Shown one piece after another: positions 37,632 to 47,153 of a DNA stretch of 64,000 nucleotides; position 1 is the stretch's first letter, and each line of letters starts with the position of its first letter. The notes under the pieces were generated by a model that searched no databases, was not told where the DNA came from, and saw only the letters and a list, made by a program, of their open reading frames with translations. The DNA is from Coptis chinensis. Lineage: Eukaryota > Streptophyta > Magnoliopsida > Ranunculales > Ranunculaceae. The DNA lies in assembly GCA_015680905.1 (NCBI GenBank), contig CM027377.1, positions 2,690,501 to 2,754,500 on the forward strand, read 5' to 3'. The position numbers and the translations under genes are program-made.

Positions 37632-38022
37632 GGCTTAGTTGTCTTCCATTGTGTGAAAAAAAACACCTTTCGAGGTGGGAACTCTATTTAATTAATGCTG
37701 ATGTATATTAGTTGTGGACGTTAGAGAGAGGAGTGCTAATTTTAAAACTAACCATCATTAAACGCAGATTATTTTGAAAATAGGGTTTATCAAACGTTTT
37801 TAATTAGCAGCACGTGGCAATCATGCCAATTTCGGTTGTTTTGATCATGATGTTATGAAATCTTTGTACTTTGATTGTTTCCAACTTTCTATATTTTGGT
37901 CAATTTCAAAATTCAAAGTATAGTTTAGGACTTTAGGTCAACTTGGTCCCAAATCCCGAGATTTCCTCTGTTGGGGATTCTAGCTATCTAATCTAATCGT
38001 CTAATACTCTAATCACATCAAC
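37632..38022. repeat. Segmental duplication copy 2: transferase promoter without its gene
   Basis: Direct-orientation partner of 4441-4888. The transferase coding sequence that should adjoin at the left is absent: about 85 bases of unrecognised sequence (37547-37631) separate it from the minisatellite. It has extra segments compared with copy 1 (for example near 37760-37785) and only one of the two TATA-region repeats. Confidence 0.9.
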
Positions 38023-38049
38023 TAGATTTTGAACCCGTCCTATAAACAG

Positions 38050-38175
38050 TACAGTTATATAAATTATTTTAAAAAATATTTGATACTATACAAAACTATG
38101 AGATATGAATACTATATTAATTGTTTATATAAATTATTCTGAAAAATATTTGCTACTATGCAAAGTTATGAGATA
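38050..38175. repeat. Short tandem duplication next to the Helitron
   Basis: Two copies of about 50 bases (about 38058-38106 and 38124-38175) share tatataaattatt, aaaaatatttg and ctatg ... atgagatat. The second ends exactly at the A that precedes the Helitron 5' TC. Confidence 0.65.
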
Positions 38176-38397
38176 TCTATATCTTAATATTAAAGCTCCC
38201 ACAAGGGGTATTTTTCGAGCTCTATTAAAATTTCACGACATCTCCTATTAAAACGAGAATTTTTCTCCTATTTGAAAAACGGGAATTTCTTTTCTATTAT
38301 AACGAGAATTATTCTCCTATTAAAACAAATTCTAACACTTTTAATTAAAGCGGGAATTGTCCCATATAGTTCCCCCGAAAAAACAATAATGCTTTAG

Positions 38398-39490
38398 ACG
38401 TAGTTAGTATTCCACCAATCATCCTTGCTCTCTTCTTTGCTGCAGTTGTTCTTGTGTCATTTTGTGGCGCATCTTATTTGGAGGTGGTGACTTTTCGAGA
38501 GGATCAAGTTCCAACAGACGGTGATTTTCTTGCTGCTTTGCTTCCCTTGATTTGTATTCCGCAAAGGTGTTGACTCTATGTTCCGGTCTGTACAAATGGT
38601 AGGTATATGTGATGTAATTTGACTTCAAACTGAATTACGTGTTGCAGTTAGTATATTTTCAAACTTATAATACTTGTTCTCTCCCCAGGAAAGATGACGA
38701 CTGGAAACTTTCTCGAGGTGTTTATATTTTTGTTGGCATCAGTCTTATACTTTTACTCTGTGCAATTGCAGTTGTTACTGTTATAGTTAAACCATGGACG
38801 GTGAGTTATCTGGAGCATATCTTGAAGTCACGATGCATCTTAAATTTTGGCTTGCATCTATATAACTTGTACCGTGCTTACTGAATCTTTTGTTTTCAAT
38901 TTCTCCATGTTGTTTCTATGGCAACAGATAGGGTTTGCTTTCCTTTTAGTACTTCTTGTTGTTGTCCCAGTTATTGGTGTTATGCACTACTAGGCTTCAA
39001 ACAATTTTTATTTGACCCGGACGCAAATGATGTTTGTATGCTTCCTAGCTTTTCTTTTGGCTTTGGCTGTTTTTATGGTTGTGGACTAGTTGAAGGTAGC
39101 AACACAATCTTTAACTTTTACTCATGGAGGCCACTTCTGGGTTTTAACCTGTCCGTATTGACTTAATCTCCTTTGGCAAATCTCATTATTTGTTCGCAGT
39201 AAACCCTTTCTTGGTGCATCAATTGGGTACTTCTCATTTCTCTTTCTTCTTCTTTGGAAGGGCTCTAACTATGAGTTTTATACTTTTATGCTGTTTTTAG
39301 TCATTCATTGTTCAAATGGTTGTGTAATTCAGTTACGTGTGTTTGGTTTCATTTCATGAAAAGAAAATATTTTAATGACAATGGACATTTCATTTTCAGT
39401 GTGCTTCATCACCCCCATTGTCGTTTACTCTCCAAGAGTTCTACCGGTATATGTTTATGATGCTCATGCAGATTGTGCAGAAAATGTCAG
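38398..39490 (+). pseudogene. DEK1: Captured fragment of the phytocalpain gene DEK1, five exons with introns
   Basis: DEK1 is a plasma-membrane calpain that controls epidermal fate. This fragment is from its multi-pass membrane domain. Exons: about 38398-38566 (FFAAVVLVSFCGASYLEVV, DFLAALLPLICIP), 38689-38800 (DDDWKLSRGVYIFVGISLI, VKPWT), 38928-39095 (IGFAFLLVLL, ASNNFYLTRTQMMFVCFL), about 39200-39276 (KPFLGASIGYFSFLFLL, then GRALT one frame away) and 39400-39490 (VVYSPRVLPVYVYDAHADC). Introns have GT-AG borders except after exon 4. Exon 3 has two Trp-to-TAG stops (HY*ASNN and VVD*LK) and exon 4 a frameshift near 39258. The calpain protease domain is absent. It is non-functional and lies inside the Helitron. 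Confidence 0.85.
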
Positions 39491-39519
39491 GTTGGTTGTA
39501 GTTTTTATATCACTTTCCC

Positions 39520-40401
39520 TTATTCACCTTCATATTCTCTTTCACTGCACTGTAACAAGAAGAGCTTGGCGATTCACAACCCACCTTTTCGAGATGCAAC
39601 ATTTGCCATAAGAGATCAATGACATACTTCAAAATTCAAAGCATTTTAGCTCCTTAATACTTGACATGTGGAAAGCAACCATCATTACTTGTTTGGCCAG
39701 TCTATGGAAGAACAGGAACAAAGTTCTATATAACGAAAAAGGCTCAGATCTTAAAGGCATATGCTACCAGATTAGAAGTGTAGCAGTTCGAGCTCATGGA
39801 AAATCTAAGGGTTATATGAACAATACTTTGCAGGATCTAAACACTCTTCATTCTCTGATAGTAGCCCACAAGCTCAGGTGCCCCACAAATTCTAGAATGC
39901 TTCTTGTTACTCCCTCCTGTGGGCATACTGAAGGTTAACACAGACGGGTGTTTTCTTGGCAATCCGGGTAGATCTGGTTGGGGTAACATTCACAAGAACT
40001 ATGACGAGGAGTTGGTTGGTGCTGCAGCTGGTGGGATGGGCATAACCACAAACTTTATGGCAGAAAATCATGCAATAGTTGAAGGGATCAAGAAAGGTAT
40101 TGCACTAGGTTGGGCAAGCATATGGGTGGAAACCGATTCATCTTCAGTTGCTCTTGCATTCCAATCTGACAGGGTACACTGGAAGCTCAAGGACAAATCG
40201 GACGATCTCAAGAAGCGAGCAATATGGATTAACATCACTTCCACCTGGCGTGAGGTTAACTTTGGAGCAGATTGCCTATCTAAGTTTGGAGCAACTTTAG
40301 CAAAGAACAATGAAACATGGTGGAATGAGAAACCTGATCTCTTGCATAGGATTGAAAATCCAAACACCACGTATTTCAGATTTGTGACTGTAAAGGCGTG
40401 A
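39520..40401 (+). mobile_element. LINE (L1-type) 3' fragment: zf-RVT and RNase H
   Basis: 39520-39609 encodes the end of a zf-RVT-like region (LHILFHCTVTRRAW). 39666-39938 continues as a linker with LWKNRNKVLYNEKG, then one frameshift leads into 39904-40401, an RNase H domain with KVNTDGCFLGNPGRSGWG, AENHAIVEGIKKGIALG, VETDSSSV and FGADCLSKFGA. The D, E, D and final D of the RNase H active site are all present. The reverse transcriptase itself is absent. It joins the DEK1 fragment almost directly after 39490, inside the Helitron. Confidence 0.8.
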
Positions 40402-42006
40402 TTCAGCTTTCCTTTACAAATACAGTCGGAGGGGAACTAAAAAGGGTTATTATTGGGACCGAGTTCGGCTTAGGAGCGAACTACCTACGTATCTTGCTCT
40501 CGATTTGTGAGAGAGAGAAGAATCAGGTCTGGCGTAGTTCATGGGAGGGGTATTTATAGATGTTCAGAATGAATCCTCGCTCACTACGTGTAAAGTGCAT
40601 CACCAACGTGGGGTCTAGATCAAGGAGGCGTGCGAGACTTGTCTTTATAGGCCTGCTGTGATGATGGAAATTAGTAGTCTGGGCAAGTAGCTTGCGGCAG
40701 TGGTCAGTAGCTGGTGGCAGTGATCCGTGCATGTGCCTCTTTGTTCATGATTGCTTCTAGAAGGCAAGCTGAGTCACGTTATAGCCTGGTTCGCGTACTG
40801 GGGCGAACTGTGCTAGAACGTTCTCTTAGCTTACAGGTGCGATCTGGTTCCCCAAATCGGTGTGATATTTCCACCGTGCTGAGTACGCGCTTGATATTCC
40901 TAAAGGGGGATATCGCTCCCTTACAGTGATATAGAAACTTGACTTTTGTAACATTTCCATTATTTTATTAATCAATTAACTTTTAACAAAGGAAAAAAAA
41001 AAACGCGCCGCAAACGACCCCTGGAGGAGATTCCTAGTTCAGCCACTTATGCCAAGCAATAAAACTTCAAACTATTAAAAATAAATAAATAAACAAACAA
41101 ATAAATAATGACAATTTCGATATACAAGAATACACGATCAAACATCGGGAGAGTGCCTCACAAGTTAGATTAAAATACATTGATATTTCTCGGCATACCA
41201 TGCCATCACCGAGGACGACAGCTTTGTATGCTGCACGTAGAATTAATGTTATGATCCTAGCTAGTTAAGTAATTATAATTAGCTTTAGCTTTAGCTTTCT
41301 GCCCTTGTAGAAGCATAAAGATTCTTGGACACAAAGTTATAGCAATGTCATGTACATACTGTACAGTTTCATCACTAATTAAGCTTAAAAAGAGTCTTTT
41401 CAGAATCTTCTTCTCCACTAAGATTCCATGGCTCTGGTTCATCAGTTGCAATTTAATCGAATATACTAAAAAAGAAATCGCATTTGAATGAACAGAATGT
41501 GGGTTGTTAATCGTAAGCAACCACTGAACACAGTGTAACAACAATAATTAAGCAAGAACAGGGGTAATTAAGCTCACGCATACGTACATGCATGTTGGAT
41601 ATCCTAGTCAACACTAATTGTCGGAATTTGAGAGCCACAAGAATTGTCTCAGAGGCTCAGAGCAATTGTTTAATTACATCATTTTTATTAATTAACTAAT
41701 TCACTTTCGAGGTATGACAAAGCAAGCACCAAGATATAGAACTATTCAATGCGCATCAAGTAGATCTCAAAGACCATCGAAAATAGTGGTCAGCTATCGG
41801 AGCAGAAATCTTTTACTATTTTAAAAATCGGGAGCCCCATCTACAGTGCTGTAATAGTGATTAAAAAAATGTTTTGCCCTTATAATTATGTGATAACTAC
41901 AAATTTATTCCTAAACCGAAAACAAAATCAAAAAAATAAATACTGCATACAAACAGGTTAAATAAGTAATTCAATTTTTGTAGATTATTTTATAGAATGG
42001 GACTAG
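40402..42006. other. Helitron interior of mixed origin, no gene recognised
   Basis: 40402-40930 is less AT-rich with text such as gaactacctacgtatcttgc and ggtctggcgtagttcatggg, which resembles degraded transposable-element sequence but which I cannot place. 41040-41110 is a poly-(AAAT) stretch. On minus near 41470-41390 a short frame (ATDEPEPWNLSGEEDSEKTL) could be the last exon of another captured gene; this is a guess. Confidence 0.4.
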
Positions 42007-42033
42007 AGGTGCGTAGCACCTGCATCAGACTAG

Positions 42034-42294
42034 TCTATATAAAATATTTTGTGTTTTTTTTTTTTTTTAAAAAAAAAAAGTTACCTATGGGTAGAACTTT
42101 TGAATTTGTATGACCAAAAATTAGGTGGTGTAACTTTTAGGACCAATCAAATGATAATCTATAATTTTTGTTACAAAACCAAACTAATTACAGGGAGCCG
42201 GATAAGACTAACTCAAATAGTGTAAATTAATATATTTTTTTCCAAAAATATCCTTCTCTAATTTTTATTTTATTTTTATTTTTATTTATTTTTT
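42034..42294. other. AT-rich gap between Helitron end and lone domain copy
   Basis: Homopolymer-rich sequence with T and A runs at about 42056-42080 and a TTTTA-rich tract at 42255-42295. No gene or clear repeat boundary. Confidence 0.5.
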
Positions 42295-42961
42295 TATACT
42301 GATAACGAATTTTATAAATAATTAGGACAAGCGTGCAACAAGCTGCACTGCAAGTCCTCTATGAATATCAAATCCTATCCTAGCTTCTAAAAACAAACTT
42401 ATTATAACCAGCTGTCATAACGTTACTGTCCATAATTTTCTGAAGTCTCTTGAGGAGCTCAACCGACTATTATTCAAAGAAACTGAAAGTGTCGAAACTA
42501 AATAGAATTAAACAATGTTGGTTAGCCTTGCAAACTTTTTCATGTGTCTCTATTTTTCTTGTCACTGCTCTCTTAGCTGCTTCTCCCACCTCAAAGTCAC
42601 TATTCCCCAACCCCACCAACAGAGAGACTTCAGTAACATATTATCAACACATGCATGTTTTTCTTCATACCAACTGTAAATCAAGACTATCCGCAGGCCG
42701 AAATATCGATATGCCCTAATTTAGACCATCCACAGGCCGAATTGAAATGTCGATCTGCCCTCATTCAGATCAGTGAGAAAATTAATAGGAGTTTATTTCT
42801 TTACTTGTACTCTAAGCTTCCAAAATGCATTACACAAAATGTCTCTAACATTATCATATCGGTATTTAAAACCCGAAAAATGTCTACAATGTGATGCATA
42901 GTCCCCATAAGCATCTAATCTATTCTTTTTGCATACAAGGCAAATACCACCATCATATATA
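42295..42961 (-). pseudogene. Lone diverged copy of the RT C-terminal domain, with zinc knuckle
   Basis: Homologous on minus to the array units but outside the arrays and clearly diverged. Going upstream it encodes what the units lack: CLVC, then about ten residues, GDYASHC, then FKYRYDNVRDILCNAFW. That is a CCHC knuckle placed just before the endonuclease-like domain, as in R2-type elements. A TAA follows KVQVKK-type sequence, and further stops and indels break the rest. At the codon where most array units have TGA this copy has AGA (LLKRLQKIMDSN). It probably shows the state before array amplification. Confidence 0.8.
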
Positions 42962-43745
42962 TTTATTTATTTATTTATTTTCCCGGTAACAACTAACAAC
43001 CTTATTCTTTTTCAAATCTAAGAATCCGAAAAATAATTCACTCAAATATTCTCACCTCTACATCCATTCTCTTCTTTCTCTCTTAGTCAGTCATCTTATT
43101 CACTTCAATTTGTAGTAGAGCTGTAGAGAAGAGAAAGATATATGCATTTATCAATTTACACCAATAATTAACCAGCAAAATATTTATTAGTTTCCAAATA
43201 TAATAAATTAATAAGGGCAATACGTTAAACTGTTCAAGAAAAGAAAAGAGAGTAGATAGCAAGTTAAAATTTTACTTAATTAAGCTTCTTCCCCATCCAT
43301 TTTCTTTAACACTCCTCCATTAATCCTTCAAAATGTTTTTATATAAGTTTAGAATGAACTCAGACCTGCCCCATTTTCCTTGATTATTGTCCTTGACCAG
43401 AAGTGCTAGCTAGTATATCATTTTGTCTAATATAACACTGTGTCATAAACTTTATTATAAATTATATTCTCTCTACGATATTGTACGATATCTCTTATCT
43501 AGGTGAATATCCCCTAGTTTACATTGATATAGTTAAATCTCAGCCATCTGTAACAACTTTTTCATTGACAAAAGCCTCCTACTATCGAACGACAGGTACT
43601 GTGCATTTCAGACGTATACTCATGTAGTCATGCAACATAAAGTCATAAAGTAGCTGGTGGACACCTACTCCCATGCCCCAAGTTCACAACTCATAAGCCA
43701 AAAAAAATTGAAAAGACAAAGAAATCCTGTCAGTGTGGCCGCGCC

Positions 43746-43753
43746 TATATATA
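43746..43753 (+). promoter_or_regulatory. TATA box of the OCT4-like gene
   Basis: TATATATA 76 bases upstream of the ATG at 43829, in a GC-richer setting (ggccgcgcc) than its surroundings. The sequence from 42962 to 43745 is AT-rich upstream DNA in which I see no other gene. Confidence 0.6.
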
Positions 43754-43828
43754 GAGAGAGACCACAGACAATTTCAATTACACTACTGCAACTACGTACT
43801 GCACACAAACTAAAGAAAGAAAACTCTA

Positions 43829-46323
43829 ATGGAGGAACAACAAGGTCTAGTTTTCCATGATGTTGAAGGAGAAACAAAATTAAGTGCAATCAAATGCTGC
43901 AATCAAATAACAAAATTAGAGCTAACAGTTGATGAGGTGATAGAAGAATATGTCGGGTCTTTCGGCTTTTCACAACTCCTTCACGTCTTCTTTGTTTCTT
44001 TAGCTTGGATTTTCGACTCGCAGAACACTATGGTCACCATTTTCAGTGATGCTCAGCCATCATGGACATGCAAAGGTGGTGGTGACTGGTGCAATAAGGG
44101 TCCAGCCAATTCAATGTGTGGGCTCGAGCCAGGGACTTGGGAATGGACCATGGGAAGTAGTAGTTCCACTATAGCTGAGTGGGGACTTGTTTGCGAACAT
44201 AAATTTCGTGCTGGGATACCTGCTTCTTTGTTCTTCCTTGGCTCTCTTCTGGGTATGTTTTCCATAAGAATTTGTTGCCTTGTTGGCCAATTATTCTGCT
44301 TGTTTTGATTTATTAGCATAGGTAAAACAGCTAGCTAGTCGCATAACCTAATCTCTTCGCATAAAAAAATTGTCTGTTTTTTCAGTATAATTATTTACCC
44401 CGGCCAATGCAAGAACAAGTTGGCCGAAAACGTCTACACTACAGTCTGTATCCAAGAACATCCTGTCTAACAACAAAATTCTATATAGAACAAATCCTAA
44501 ATTAATTTCATGTAGGGCCATTATGTTTGTTTGCGAAAAATACAAATTTATATTAATATGATACAATACCTCTACCCTCTTGATCTGAATCTCTGTTAGA
44601 AATGCAGAAATGGTCTGATTCACTTGAATAAAACCTTCCGTATGTTAAAACTCAAAAAATGTGCAAGTGATGTGCTTCTTCAGTGGTAAAGCATGAGTGT
44701 GGCAATGTTTCCACGATGAAGTCATGACATATCGTGTGTCCCGTGCACGTTTTGATGGTTTTAAGATGAGATACGCAGGCCAAATATCTTCTAGCTTGCA
44801 TGTTGCAATAACTACGTGGCGCACAAACTTGCCCTCTCTCTTTTCTACCGGCCAAAATAGCTGTTGATTTATCATATCAGACCCCTGATTTTGGATAAAT
44901 ATCATTGTTATATGATAATATATCAGAGTACATTGAATTCCTGAGCAAAAAACACAACTCAAACCCAATTGAAAAAGCCACGACTTACTGGGACTAAAAA
45001 TTCACACATATAAATCATGAGATAGTGGTACTTAAGTTGTAATAAGACTATGAACATCAAATACAGTAAAAATTCTGTTTTAATTCTTCAAAATGTTTTG
45101 ATCTTCTTAAGTGTGTTGTTTTGTTTGCAGGCTGTGTGTTTTATGGACACGTTGCTGATCAATATTTAGGAAGAAAGAAGGCTGTGCTTGTTTCATGCCT
45201 ACTTTCATCCTTAACTTCTTTCCTTACATCCATGTCGCCAAATGTGTGGATCTATGCCCTCCTCAGATTCTCCAACGGCTTTGCCCGATCAGGCATTGGA
45301 ATCTGTTGCCTTGTGCTGTCAACTGAAGCTGTAGGACGAAAGTGGCGCGGCCAAGTTGGTCAATATGGTTTCTTCTTCTTCACATTAGGCTTCTTTTCCC
45401 TACCATTGATCGCTTACCCTGCAAGAGCAAACTGGAGAAGTATATACATTGTGATCTCACTGCTCCCACTGATATACTCCATCACAGTACTCCCCTTCGT
45501 GTCTGAATCACCGCGTTGGCTTATAGTTAAGGGAAGAACAAAAGAAGCAATGGAAGTTTTGAACAAGTTAGCACGGCTTAACGGAAAGAAATTACCGAAG
45601 AACTTAGTTATCTCAGTTCCTTTTGTTGAACCAAATACCACTACTAAGAGCATATGGTCTACAAAGTGGGCCGCAAAGAGAATGATCACTCTTATGCTTG
45701 CTGGTTTTGGAGTAGGATTTGTTTATTACGGATTTCAGTTGAATGTTGAAAACTTGGACTTCAACTTATACTTCACAGTTGCACTAAATGCTTTAATGGA
45801 AATTCCAGCAGTTTTTGTCGGCAGTGTTCTCTTAAGCTTCATTGACCGTCGTTTGCTTCTTTCTTCATCAGCTTTTCTCGCTGGAGTTTCATGCATTTTA
45901 TGCATCTTCTTCTCTAGAAAGGACAATGAAGGGGTGAGTGAGCACAATGGATCAAAAGGAAGTTGGCTTCAATTATCAGCAGAAGCGGTGGGATTCATGG
46001 CAGCATCAACAACATTTGACGTGCTATATGTTTACTGTGTCGAGTTGTTCCCAACAAATGTTCGTAACTTTGCAGTGTCATTGTTGAGGCAAGCATTGAT
46101 GTTGGGAGCTTCAATCGCCCCTCTTCTAGTCGTACTTGGGCGCTTGAGCTCATCGGTTTCATTCCTTATATTTGGGATTTTCGCAATATTTAGCGGCATT
46201 TTGACATTAATGTTGCCTGAGACTAGAAATTCTTCACTCTATGAAACATTAGAACAGCAAGAGGAAGAGGAGGAAAAACTAAGGGTAGGTCCTGATAATT
46301 GTTTGGAACTTGGTAAGCAATAA
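43829..46323 (+). CDS. OCT4: Organic cation/carnitine transporter 4-like (MFS), 2 exons
   Basis: A major-facilitator transporter of the plant OCT group, related to animal SLC22 carriers; members sit in the vacuolar or plasma membrane and the substrate here is unproven. Exon 1 is 43829-44252 and exon 2 is 45131-46323. The donor gtatgt and acceptor tttgcag split a Gly codon. The product is about 538 residues, close to Arabidopsis OCT4. The first transmembrane helix ([16 protein letters not shown]) is followed by a long Cys-rich extracellular loop ([11 protein letters not shown] ... [11 protein letters not shown]). Motif A spans the splice site ([12 protein letters not shown]). Later come [23 protein letters not shown] (the sugar-porter-like PESPRWL) and [10 protein letters not shown]. 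The C-terminus is acidic (QQEEEEEKL). The frame is intact. It is convergent with the PAO gene downstream. Confidence 0.93.
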
Positions 46324-47153
46324 GGATTATCTTTTGTAGGTTTGCGCTAGTCCTAAGATTTCGCTGCTTGTATCAGTCCTGTAATTGCTTAAGAGATCTC
46401 TTGAACAGAACCTTTGTACCTTTTGGAATTTGAAATGATAAGAGTGACGACCAGAAGAAGACATTGGGGAAGGGAAGGGCTTGGCAGTGTCGTTTGCTCA
46501 GGGGAATAATACTAGATTCCCTTGTGAATATCCAACTGTACAAATTCATATGGATCCAATTAAAAAAGAAGACATTGTAACTTGTAAGAAGATTCTTCAT
46601 ATATTGGTTGACTTCCAAAGTTCGCGTAGAGATTAACATAAAAGGCAAGTGTTGTGACAAACTGACAATTCAAATTGAAGTTCAAACCATCTACAACAAA
46701 GCAAGAAGATCTTCACATCAAAGAATTCAAATAAAATTCCAAAACTTTCTAATAACCTTACAAAATCGGAGGGGACTTAGCTGATCCGGCTTTCTGACAT
46801 AATAATAACCTTATGCGACTCATGCTGTGTTTGTCTTACTAGTTTCCCTTTCAGCTTATCAATGATGGAGACATTTGTATCACATGGTTTCGCTCGAGAA
46901 AGCTGTGGAATGAGCATAAAGCCACTCCTGAGATACTGGAGATACAAGGGGCTTGGGAGATACAGAATTCAGTCAATTATACAGCAGTTTGCCGTCTGAA
47001 CACTGTTGGCAACAATTTCATCTCTCTGAACAAATTTTTGGCTAGTATTGATTGAATAAAATATTCAAGATTTAAAAATGAAAGGAAAACTTGACTTTTC
47101 CAATGAATTCATGAATCAAAAGTTTGAATAATACATCAACAAAAATAAATGGC
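46324..47153. other. Shared 3' region of the convergent OCT4-like and PAO4-like genes
   Basis: 830 bases between the two stop codons. It should hold both 3' untranslated regions. No third gene is seen, and no overlap of the coding parts. Confidence 0.7.

Larger units (their letters stand above)
38176..42033 (+). mobile_element. Helitron-like element carrying DEK1 and LINE fragments
   Basis: The 5' end TCTATATCTTAATATTAAAG follows an A. The 3' end is a perfect 6-bp-stem hairpin (AGGTGC-GTA-GCACCT, 42007-42021), then 12 bases ending CTAG (42030-42033) and a T. A|T flanks without target-site duplication, 5' TC, 3' CTAG and a nearby hairpin are the Helitron hallmarks. The same 5' end occurs at 54675-55124. 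No Rep/helicase is encoded, so it is non-autonomous. Genomic gene fragments with introns are typical cargo. The 3' hairpin differs from that of the second copy, so the pairing of these two ends is inferred. Confidence 0.65.

Noticed and set aside
41257-41544. 95-codon minus frame in the Helitron interior
   Set aside because: No recognisable family. A shorter frame in the same place looks more protein-like, but neither can be supported.
44640-44990. tRNA-like or SINE sequence in the OCT4-like intron (agtggtaaagcatgagtg)
   Set aside because: An A-box-like string only; no matching B box at the proper distance and no plausible cloverleaf.
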